7,701 nt of DNA from DAOTVS01 sp034436375. GTDB taxonomy: Bacteria > Chloroflexota > Anaerolineae > SpSt-313. Made by a program: the position numbers and the translations under genes. The notes under the pieces are model-generated. The model was not told the origin of the DNA and searched no databases. It was given only the letters and a program-made list of their open reading frames with translations. The DNA lies in assembly GCA_034436375.1 (NCBI GenBank), contig DAOTVS010000224.1, positions 1 to 7,701 of the forward strand, in the 5' to 3' direction. This document shows, one piece after another, positions 1 through 4,702 of this stretch (position 1 is the first letter of the stretch; the number at the start of each line of letters is the position of its first letter).

Positions 1-71
1 TGCTCCAACAGATGGCGGCGCAGAATGGCCATCTTCTCAGCTGCGGTGAAATGCTTGCGTGTCTGGCTCAT
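1..71 (-). CDS. Transposase OrfA-like protein, N-terminal part (runs off the window)
   Basis: The first 23 codons of a reading frame are visible, beginning MSQTRKHFTAAEKMAILRRH. This fits the start of the small helix-turn-helix OrfA proteins of IS3-type elements, which bind the element's ends and work with a DDE transposase encoded by OrfB. The pattern 'T/R-K-x-F/Y-T-x-x-E-K-x-x-I-L-R-x-H-L' is characteristic of the first HTH helix in those proteins. The ATG at 71-69 follows an excellent ribosome binding site, AGGAGG, five bases upstream (77-82), which fixes the start. The gene begins 18 bases after the stop of the HNH gene on the same strand. The rest of the protein and the other end of the element are outside the window, so the exact IS family is inferred from 23 residues only. 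Confidence 0.7.
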   Translation of the reverse strand, partial: MSQTRKHFTAAEKMAILRRHLLE

Positions 72-119
72 GGATTCCTCCTGCTGTGATCATGCTAATC
101 CGATCAGGGGGAATCTCCA
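1..119 (-). mobile_element. Possible left end of an insertion sequence
   Basis: The OrfA-like start at 71 implies an insertion sequence whose upstream end must lie a short distance above it, normally within about 50 bases. The stretch starting TGGAGATTCCCCCTGATC (read on the minus strand from 119) is a plausible terminal sequence, and it lies inside the last nine codons of the HNH gene. No second terminus or target duplication can be seen because the other end is outside the window, so the boundary is a guess. Confidence 0.35.
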
Positions 120-1001
120 AGTTCGACTGAAGCATAACATTTCCATTCTCTGCAAAGCGGCGCGAACCTCCTCGATACTATAGGCTGGGTTGCGCCGGTG
201 GATCATCGCATGGCAGTTGGGGCAGACCGGGCGCAAATCCGCTATCGGATCGACTTGGTACTCGTGCCCAACCTCAGAGAGTGGCTTCAGGTGATGGATG
301 TGGATAAAGCCCCGGCCGATCTCCCCGTACATTTCTGCGAAATCCAGCTTGCAGACGCAACATCGTGTACCATAATGCGCAATGCAGCGCCGGCGCGCCT
401 CCGAATTGCGCTCATAGGCATTCACCGATACCTGCCGGCTTGCACCTTCAGGAAATACCTCATCGTTTGGAATGTCGTCAGGATAGATGGCTTGGGCGGT
501 GTTGGACGGCCGCCAGAACTCCGCCAAGCGCCTCTTGCCACGCTTACGCAGCAAATCCTCATGGCCACGCGCAATCGGGGCCTCAAGGATCCGTTCGGTG
601 GCACGTGCAAAAGATGTCCAGACTGCAGGCGTTGAGATCAGGGCGACGAGGGAGTCAGGCGGCCAACAGTGGGCCCAAGTCAGTGGCGTGGCGAACCTTT
701 TGGTCGACTTGACGGGGCTTAGCTCAACCCCGGCAACAGCAAAGTCAGGTTGGTCAAGCAGCAACCAGACGCCCCTATCCGACATCGCCAGGTTAATCGC
801 CGCCAGCCAGATGCCGCCCACGACCAGGCTTGCACTCTGTTGCTGGACACCGAACCATGCATGCTCAAGACAACGAGTGTGCTCAAAAGCCAGGGCGAAG
901 AGGTCGCAGACGCCATCGGTCAACTCTGCAGGCAGCAGCTTTTTTGTGCGAACCCAGGCACGAAGGTCCACTTCCCAGGAATAGCTGACCTCAGTCGCCA
1001 T
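90..1001 (-). CDS. HNH endonuclease (McrA-like zinc-binding HNH domain)
   Basis: A 303-residue protein. Residues about 190-283 form a zinc-type HNH nuclease domain: a CxxC pair (C214, C217), the metal-site HIHHL segment (H236, H237), then the conserved LRPVCPNCHAMIH segment with C260, N262, C263, H264 and H268. All residues expected for a beta-beta-alpha-metal nuclease are present, so it should cut DNA, probably as a modification-dependent or restriction-like enzyme as in McrA relatives. Residues 1-185 are unrecognised and have no clear membrane segment; they may choose the target. The reading frame stays open upstream to a GTG at 1355, but that extension reads through unrelated remnants, so I start at the ATG at 1001-999, where the globular protein begins; the ribosome binding site there is poor. 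The last residues (after about 287) look unlike the family and may derive from the adjacent insertion sequence. No methyltransferase partner is visible. Confidence 0.8.
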   Translation of the reverse strand: MATEVSYSWEVDLRAWVRTKKLLPAELTDGVCDLFALAFEHTRCLEHAWFGVQQQSASLVVGGIWLAAINLAMSDRGVWLLLDQPDFAVAGVELSPVKSTKRFATPLTWAHCWPPDSLVALISTPAVWTSFARATERILEAPIARGHEDLLRKRGKRRLAEFWRPSNTAQAIYPDDIPNDEVFPEGASRQVSVNAYERNSEARRRCIAHYGTRCCVCKLDFAEMYGEIGRGFIHIHHLKPLSEVGHEYQVDPIADLRPVCPNCHAMIHRRNPAYSIEEVRAALQRMEMLCFSRTWRFPLIGLA

Positions 1002-1071
1002 CGCAACACCCGATTCTGGTAAGCGCCTACTCTGCTTTTCGCCAGTTGCGGCGCTTCGTATCCATTCACTG

Positions 1072-1233
1072 TCACGCGCAATGCGCCGCCTGCGGCGCAT
1101 CCTCCGGCGCCCCGATGCGCACGAACAGCCGGGCGCCGAGGACCTCCACGACCATTTCCAGGGAAAGCAGGCTGGGCTTGGCCTTACCGCTCTCCAGCCG
1201 GGCAATGCTCGGCTGTCTCGTGCCCATCCGCAC
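1072..1233 (-). pseudogene. XRE/HigA-type helix-turn-helix protein, C-terminal fragment
   Basis: Read in the frame that ends at TGA 1074-1072, this stretch gives VRMGTRQPSIARLESGKAKP and continues SLLSLEMVVEVLGARLFVRI to a short tail. That is the recognition helix and following helices of an XRE-family DNA-binding domain of the kind found in HigA-like antitoxins ('MGTxQPxIARLESGxxxPSLxTLxxxAxALGARLxVR'). The first helices and any start codon are missing: immediately upstream the DNA becomes a HemW-like fragment in another frame. It is therefore a 53-residue remnant, and no toxin partner is recognisable nearby. Confidence 0.65.
1081..1100. repeat. Perfect short palindrome at the end of the HTH fragment
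   Basis: ATGCGCCGC (1081-1089) and GCGGCGCAT (1092-1100) are perfect inverted arms separated by two bases. Read on the minus strand it sits at the last codons of the HTH fragment. No T-run follows on either strand, so a rho-independent terminator is not supported; it may simply be a compact GC hairpin. Confidence 0.5.
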
Positions 1234-1385
1234 GGAAAGGTGAAGAGCGGGTAGGTCGTGACCTGGTCGGCGCTGAGCTGCGCGGCGCGGTCCAGCTCTG
1301 CCGTCACCGCAGCCGCCGTCTGGCCGGGCAGCGCGAACATCAGGTCGGCATTCACGGAGCTAACCCCCCCCGCCGCCAGCGCGCT
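1233..1385 (-). pseudogene. HemW-like radical SAM protein, internal fragment
   Basis: The minus strand encodes VNADLMFALPGQT followed by residues that end QVTTYPLFTFP. This is the internal segment of HemW-like (coproporphyrinogen III oxidase-family) radical SAM proteins, where 'VNADLMFALPGQT' and 'TTYPLFTFPYS' are typical. The upstream codons (about 1356-1385) read ALAAGGVSS, which also suits the family ('AAGFxSVNADLMF'). The N-terminal CxxxCxxC cluster region and everything after TFP are missing. The codon at 1355-1353 is GTG and corresponds to the internal valine of the family, so it is not a real start. The fragment stops abruptly where an HTH fragment begins in another frame. A complete hemW is probably elsewhere in the genome. 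Confidence 0.65.
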
Positions 1386-1540
1386 CGGCCGGGACCGGCT
1401 CGTGGCGGCGCCCCAAAAGCGGCGCCCAGAGCTCCACGCGCTCCTTTTCCTTGCGGGTCTCCTCGGGCGGCTTTTCCTCCCGCTTGTAGATGCCCAGGCG
1501 CGCGGTTGATCTTCACCTGGTGAGTGACCATGCTCTTGCC
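1363..1540 (-). pseudogene. Unrecognised degraded coding remnant with a frameshift
   Basis: On the minus strand one frame reads EAGKSMVTHQVKINRA and then, after a one-base shift near 1498-1504, another frame continues LGIYKREEKPPEETRKEKER and VELWAPLLGRR before a stop at 1362-1360. The charged, low-bias composition looks like former protein-coding sequence, and the two halves join smoothly if one base is removed. I do not recognise the family. It overlaps the upstream edge of the HemW-like fragment in a different frame, and runs of eight C (1364-1371) and eight G (1553-1560) flank it. The call rests on protein-like appearance only. Confidence 0.35.
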
Positions 1541-1600
1541 GGCCTCAAAGCAGGGGGGGGAGGGGTGGCTGCGGAGCACACAAGCCAGCAGGCAATAGGG

Positions 1601-1628
1601 TTGACGGCCGTAAAATGCCATGTACCAT
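1601..1628 (+). promoter_or_regulatory. Candidate sigma70-type promoter for the DUF998 gene
   Basis: TTGACG (1601-1606) and TACCAT (1623-1628) are separated by 16 bases and lie 45 bases upstream of the DUF998 start. Five of six -35 bases and four of six -10 bases match the consensus. A TATATC at 1636-1641 is an alternative -10-like box without a good -35. Confidence 0.4.
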
Positions 1629-1672
1629 GCAGGATTATATCTGGCTTTGGGCAGGCAGACGAGGAGGGACGC

Positions 1673-2332
1673 ATGATATCGAGGGGAATCCTCCTATCGG
1701 GCGCGGTGGCGGTTGCCTTTTATGTGGCCGCAACGGTCTATGGCGGTTTTCGGCATCCCGGCTACAGCCACCGGGCGCAGGCGATCAGCGAGTTGATCGC
1801 GATAGGGGCGCCCAACAAGGGACTGCTGGATGCGCTCTACTGTATCTACAACGGTCTGGTGATCGTATTCGGCGTGGCGGTACTCCAGTTGGCGGGAGCA
1901 GCGCTACTGCCGCAGGTGGGGGCGGCAGGCAGCGTGACCATGGGGTTCCTGGCGGCGGGTGCGCTTATCGCCGTGGGCGGGTTGGGATTGATACTGACTC
2001 TCTTCTTCCCTATGGACCTGCGCGGCGCGCCGCCGACTGTGCGTGGACGGGTACACCTGGCGCTGGCCGGCGTGATCTCGCTCAGCACCATCCTGGCGAT
2101 CCTGTTCGGCGCCATCTGGCTGGGGAATCAGCAGGGTCTGAGTGGCGCCGCGACCTATAGCTTTGTCACCCTCGCCGTCGTGATCGCTTCGGGCGTAGGG
2201 GCAGCCGTCGCGACAGCGCGCGGCAGTCGCTATCTGGGGGTCTGGGAGCGGATCACCATCGGCGGCTTTTTGCAGTGGCTGTTCGTCATCTCCATCTGGC
2301 TCTACCAGGCGGCGCCGTTGCTGGCGCCCTAG
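1673..2332 (+). CDS. DUF998 family integral membrane protein
   Basis: A 219-residue, strongly hydrophobic protein with about six membrane helices (residues roughly 5-24, 54-77, 85-112, 127-150, 160-181 and 190-211). The segment HPGYSHRAQAISELIAIGAP (29-48) after the first helix, and FPMDLRG...GRVHLALAG (112-133) between helices three and four, match the conserved loops of DUF998, a family of bacterial membrane proteins without an established biochemical role. The ATG at 1673 is preceded by GAGGAGGG at 1661-1668, a very strong ribosome binding site. The frame is open further upstream (to 1490), but that part reads through the degraded region and lacks such a site. The gene stands alone, converging on the kinase-like gene that ends at 2492. 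Its function is unknown; the family call is fairly secure from the motifs and topology. Confidence 0.8.
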   Translation: MISRGILLSGAVAVAFYVAATVYGGFRHPGYSHRAQAISELIAIGAPNKGLLDALYCIYNGLVIVFGVAVLQLAGAALLPQVGAAGSVTMGFLAAGALIAVGGLGLILTLFFPMDLRGAPPTVRGRVHLALAGVISLSTILAILFGAIWLGNQQGLSGAATYSFVTLAVVIASGVGAAVATARGSRYLGVWERITIGGFLQWLFVISIWLYQAAPLLAP

Positions 2333-2418
2333 CGGCCCGCCAAAGAGAGCCTGCTCTCATCGGTATGTGGGGCGTAGCCGGGCATTTTGCGCCGCCGCCA
2401 CCCGGCCCTGATCCAAGG

Positions 2419-2462
2419 GGGGGATTGGTGGGGTGGCATGCATACCCCCCCACCAATCCCCC
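2419..2462. repeat. Large GC-rich hairpin between convergent genes
   Basis: GGGGGATTGGTGGGG (2419-2433) and its perfect reverse complement CCCCACCAATCCCCC (2448-2462) form a 15-bp stem with a 14-base loop, which itself holds GCATGC. It lies in the 159-base gap between the ends of the DUF998 gene and the kinase-like gene, so it could block transcription from both sides. No U-tract follows on either strand, so it may instead be a dispersed repeat. Confidence 0.7.
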
Positions 2463-2483
2463 TCACACCTCGCCCCACATTTC

Positions 2484-2501
2484 TGCAGGCATCAGCCTGC
2501 A
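2484..2501 (-). terminator. Hairpin spanning the stop codon of the kinase-like gene
   Basis: TGCAGGC (2484-2490) and GCCTGCA (2495-2501) are perfect arms with a four-base loop. On the minus strand the loop contains the TGA stop of the kinase-like gene (2494-2492). It could end the rnhA-kinase transcript, but there is no T-run after it, so intrinsic termination is only a possibility. Confidence 0.35.
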
Positions 2502-3049
2502 AGCAGGTACGCGCCTGCCTCCTCGGTGGCCCGCGCGAAATCATCCGAGCCGTCGAAATAGGGCAGTCCATAGGCCGCGCACTCGCTCTCCAGGTAGCGG
2601 CTAAAGCGCACCGAATAGGCCAGGAACGCCAGCACATCCTGATCCGGGCACCAGGTATTCCAGTCGGGTTCTGCCTGCCGCACCTGTTGCAGCTTTTCCG
2701 CTGGCGCGGCCCGCGTATAGCCGATAAAGCACGCCCGCACCTGCCCCGGGTAGGCGCTGCTCAGCTCGGCCACGTATTTGGGCAGGAGCTCATCGCCCTC
2801 CAGCAGGTAGGTGGGGTGGGTGCGTTCCTCCTCCAGCAGGTTGACGGCCAGGGCGCGCAGAATGGGCCAGAGCTGCTCGCCGCGCGTTTCGCTGGGGGTA
2901 TTGGGGTCCATGCCGAAGGCGGCATAGCCATTGGCAAAGGCCATCATCAGGGCATCGATGGGGAAATAAGGGATGCCCCGCTGCTGCACAAGCCGGCGCG
3001 CCAGGGTCGACTTGCCGGCGCGCGAGGCGCCGCCGACGAGGTAGATCAT
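2492..3049 (-). CDS. P-loop kinase-like NTPase
   Basis: A 185-residue protein of the size and layout of small-molecule kinases with a P-loop. Walker A is GGASRAGKST at residues 6-15 (K13, S14) directly after the first beta strand. An acidic residue at D32 (YFPIDALMMA) and an EGDELLP segment (84-90), which resembles the Walker B or substrate-site 'EGDxxxP' of 2-phosphoglycerate kinase, zeta-like and nucleoside-kinase-like proteins, support a phosphotransfer role. The substrate cannot be told from the sequence. The C-terminal part (about 130-180) is helical and acidic. It has no signal peptide or membrane segment and should be cytoplasmic. The ATG at 3049-3047 overlaps the TGA of rnhA as ATGA, with GGCGGGAG right before it, so translation is probably coupled to rnhA. 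Functional link to RNase HI is not evident. Confidence 0.75.
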   Translation of the reverse strand: MIYLVGGASRAGKSTLARRLVQQRGIPYFPIDALMMAFANGYAAFGMDPNTPSETRGEQLWPILRALAVNLLEEERTHPTYLLEGDELLPKYVAELSSAYPGQVRACFIGYTRAAPAEKLQQVRQAEPDWNTWCPDQDVLAFLAYSVRFSRYLESECAAYGLPYFDGSDDFARATEEAGAYLLAG

Positions 3050-3537
3050 CTCCCGCCGCCCCCGGCCTCATAGCCCCGGTCGGGGGGCAGGCCCTGCCGC
3101 CGGGCGGCCTCGGTAGAGAGCCGATCGCAGACCTCATTCTCCGCATTGCCGGCGTGCCCGCGCACCCATACGAACTTGACCTCATGCTGCGCGCACAGGT
3201 TGAGCAGTTCCTCCCACAGGTCGGGGTTCAGGGCCTCCTCCTGCTTGTTGCGGCGCCAACCGTTGGCGCGCCAGCGCACGGCCCAGCCCTTGTTGATGGC
3301 GTTGGCCAGATACTGGGAATCGGTATAGAGGGTCACGGCGCAGCGGCGCTTGAGCGCGCGCAGGCCCACAATGGCGGCCGTGATCTCCATGCGGTTGTTG
3401 GTCGTGCGCCGGTAGCCGCCTGAGAGTTCCTTGCGGTGCCCGTCATAGAGGAGCACCACGCCATACCCGCCCGGGCCGGGGTTGTGGCTGCACGAGCCAT
3501 CAGTGTAGATAGTGACTTGCTTGAGTTCGTTGTTCAT
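3046..3537 (-). CDS. rnhA: Ribonuclease HI
   Basis: A 163-residue protein that degrades the RNA strand of RNA-DNA hybrids, removing R-loops and Okazaki primers in the cytoplasm. The catalytic set is complete: D13 (IYTDGSC), E51 (NNRMEI), D73 (YTDSQY) and D138 (ENEVCDRL), plus the flexible-loop histidine H128 (VRGHAGN). The basic segment around 84-99 (GWAVRWRANGWRRNK) is the handle region that binds hybrid, as in Escherichia coli RNase HI. The length fits the family (about 150-165). I choose the ATG at 3537-3535 because the domain begins directly after it; an in-frame upstream ATG at 3570 would add eleven unconserved residues and has no better ribosome binding site. It ends overlapping the kinase-like gene by ATGA, and follows the unknown 112-residue gene after 54 bases, probably in one transcript. 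Confidence 0.95.
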   Translation of the reverse strand: MNNELKQVTIYTDGSCSHNPGPGGYGVVLLYDGHRKELSGGYRRTTNNRMEITAAIVGLRALKRRCAVTLYTDSQYLANAINKGWAVRWRANGWRRNKQEEALNPDLWEELLNLCAQHEVKFVWVRGHAGNAENEVCDRLSTEAARRQGLPPDRGYEAGGGGR

Positions 3538-3591
3538 CCTGTCTCTGCATTCTCTACTCGGCTCACACATTACCGGCCAACGCCAGTCCGG

Positions 3592-3930
3592 CTATTCGGG
3601 AAGGCCCAAATCATAATAGGTATCCTTGCCCAGATGCTTCACATACTTGGCGACGAGGTTTGGCAGTGTATCCTCGCGGCCGATGTCAATCCAATCGTCA
3701 ATCGATCCCAGGTAACAATAGCGCTGAGCCACAAAGCGCCGCCTGGCCTCATCGACCAGCACGAATTGCAGCACTGCCGTAAGGGGCAATGACCGAACAA
3801 GTATACTTGCGATTCTGGCTTCACTCATTTCCGGTGCAAGCTCACGAAACTCCTGCACCAGCCTGGCATCTCCCTCCGTCGTATAGACGGTGATCACATT
3901 CTTGTTGGCCTCGATCCGGTAATCCCACAC
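3592..3930 (-). CDS. Hypothetical protein of 112 residues (GTG start)
   Basis: An alpha/beta-looking soluble protein, starting with VWDYRIEANKNVITVYTTEG (the first residue from GTG at 3930-3928) and ending GKDTYYDLGLPE. It has regular alternation of beta-like (NVITVYTT, TAVLQFVLVD) and helical (DARLVQEFRELAPEMSEARI, LPNLVAKYVKHL) segments, with no cysteine motif, signal peptide or membrane helix. I do not recognise a family. The only starts are weak: the frame is open back to a TAA at 3957-3955, which is the stop of the preceding small gene in the same frame, and GTG 3930 is the only usual start codon between them, without a clear ribosome binding site. It sits upstream of rnhA in the same orientation. 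Codon use and GC are slightly lower than in the neighbours. Confidence 0.55.
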   Translation of the reverse strand: MWDYRIEANKNVITVYTTEGDARLVQEFRELAPEMSEARIASILVRSLPLTAVLQFVLVDEARRRFVAQRYCYLGSIDDWIDIGREDTLPNLVAKYVKHLGKDTYYDLGLPE

Positions 3931-3954
3931 AGAGGAGTACTGCTTACAGGCATG

Positions 3955-4077
3955 TTAGCAAACCTCACTGTCAGAGTCGAGCATAAGCTCGTAGCTCTGT
4001 TTTTCTGGGTCATAGCAATCCACGATGATCTCCTGAATGATGCGCTCTTCGTGCGCTGGGTCCTTGCTCCTTGCCAT
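3955..4077 (-). CDS. Small CcbP-like protein, 40 residues, possibly truncated
   Basis: The reading frame gives MARSKDPAHEERIIQEIIVD and then CYDPEKQ before an acidic end. The first 28 residues resemble the start of CcbP-type calcium-binding proteins ('R-E-x-x-EERIxxEIIVDAYDxEEQAMGWYYYL'), but the conserved aromatic GWYYYL part that should follow is absent and the protein ends after 40 residues. It is either a truncated relative or an unrelated small protein. The ATG at 4077-4075 is chosen because the predicted promoter lies between it and the far upstream ATG at 4164, and GAAAGG lies about ten bases before it. An ATG at 4092 (adding five residues) is possible. It heads the minus-strand gene group, and the next gene continues in the same frame after the stop. 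Confidence 0.5.
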   Translation of the reverse strand: MARSKDPAHEERIIQEIIVDCYDPEKQSYELMLDSDSEVC

Positions 4078-4111
4078 AGCAGCTAAACCTTTCATCAGTA
4101 CTCGCAGGAGT

Positions 4112-4139
4112 ATCATAGGCGCAGGATTTCCCTTGTCAA
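4112..4139 (-). promoter_or_regulatory. Strong sigma70-type promoter for the minus-strand group
   Basis: On the minus strand TTGACA (4139-4134) and TATGAT (4117-4112) are separated by 16 bases: a perfect -35 and five of six -10 bases. The expected transcript start is near 4105, about 28 bases before the ATG at 4077. This position excludes the upstream ATG at 4164 as the translation start of the small gene. Confidence 0.65.
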
Positions 4140-4164
4140 GGGGGCGCTTTAAGATTCTTGACAA
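4133..4164. promoter_or_regulatory. Inverted TTGTCAAG/CTTGACAA pair in the divergent promoter region
   Basis: TTGTCAAG (4133-4140) and CTTGACAA (4157-4164) are perfect 8-bp inverted copies 16 bases apart. Each contains a TTGACA -35 box, one for each direction. The plus-strand box (4158-4163) has only a poor -10 (CAGACT, 4181-4186) 17 bases on, so a promoter for the Nudix-leuS pair here is tentative. The symmetry could also be an operator for a dimeric regulator shared by both directions. Confidence 0.35.
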
Positions 4165-4206
4165 ATAACGGCGTTCGGCGCAGACTCTACCGCCATGGAA
4201 AGTATG

Positions 4207-4240
4207 AGGAGAGGGGCGGTGTACAGGCCGCCCCTGTATT
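4207..4240 (+). promoter_or_regulatory. Leader hairpin between a ribosome binding site and the Nudix start
   Basis: GAGGAG (4207-4212) is a good Shine-Dalgarno sequence but lies 31 bases before the ATG at 4244. Between them GGGGCGG (4213-4219) and CCGCCCC (4228-4234) form a perfect 7-bp stem with an 8-base loop. With the stem folded, the effective spacing becomes nine bases to ATG 4244 or six to GTG 4241. No other ribosome binding site precedes the gene. Confidence 0.5.
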
Positions 4241-4243
4241 GTG

Positions 4244-4702
4244 ATGGATAGGCGCCTTTTATACCGCCTGTGGCGTTATGTGCCAGAGCCGTTGCAGTGG
4301 GCTTTTTTGTGGTGGACGAACAGCAAATTCCTGACCGGGGTGTTGGCGCTGATTGTCGATGACCAGCGGCGCGTGCTGCTATTGCGTCACGATTACCGCA
4401 GGGCGGGCCAGTGGGGGTTGCCCGGTGGCCAGGTTAAGCAGCACGAACGGCTGGAGGATGCCCTGGCGCGTGAGCTGCGCGAGGAGACGGGCCTGATCGT
4501 GGAGGTCGGCCCCATTATCGCCGCTTCCGCCGACCCCAAGGCGCCCCGGCTGGACCTGACCTACCACTGCCGGGTAACGGGCGGGCGTCTCGCGCTCGAC
4601 GCTGAGATCGCCGACGCCCGCTATTTTGCATTGGATGAGCTGCCGGCCGGCATGTTCGCCGACCAGGTGGAGCTGATAGAGCGCGTCGTGGAGGAATTAT
4701 GA
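4244..4702 (+). CDS. Nudix hydrolase
   Basis: A 152-residue protein with a complete Nudix box: counting from the ATG, G62 (GQVKQHE), then RLEDALA, then RELREETGL, matching G-x5-E-x7-R-E-U-x-E-E-x-G-U. The EE pair coordinates the metal for hydrolysis of a nucleoside diphosphate linked to another moiety. The substrate cannot be read from the sequence. The N-terminus (LLYRLWRYVPEPLQWAFLWW) is aromatic and hydrophobic and could pack on the domain or touch the membrane; it resembles a group of small Nudix proteins with this kind of lead. A GTG lies directly before the ATG and could serve as the start, adding one residue. The stop codon overlaps the leuS start as ATGA, and the leuS ribosome binding site GGAGG lies inside the last codons, so the two genes are likely co-expressed. 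A housecleaning role beside leuS is inference. Confidence 0.9.
   Translation: MDRRLLYRLWRYVPEPLQWAFLWWTNSKFLTGVLALIVDDQRRVLLLRHDYRRAGQWGLPGGQVKQHERLEDALARELREETGLIVEVGPIIAASADPKAPRLDLTYHCRVTGGRLALDAEIADARYFALDELPAGMFADQVELIERVVEEL

Noticed and set aside
1072..1233. A HigBA-type toxin-antitoxin system
   Set aside because: Only the C-terminal part of the antitoxin-like HTH is present, with no start and no toxin gene nearby.
1002..1355. The HNH reading frame extended to GTG 1355 as a 421-residue protein
   Set aside because: The extra 118 residues read a HemW fragment and then the HTH fragment out of frame; the GTG is an internal valine of the HemW-like family.
2387..3073. A 228-residue plus-strand frame over the kinase-like gene
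   Set aside because: Antisense shadow; the minus strand has the Walker A motif and couples to rnhA.
4078..4164. ATG 4164 as the start of the small CcbP-like gene
   Set aside because: The strong promoter at 4112-4139 lies downstream of it, and the extra residues show no conservation-like character.
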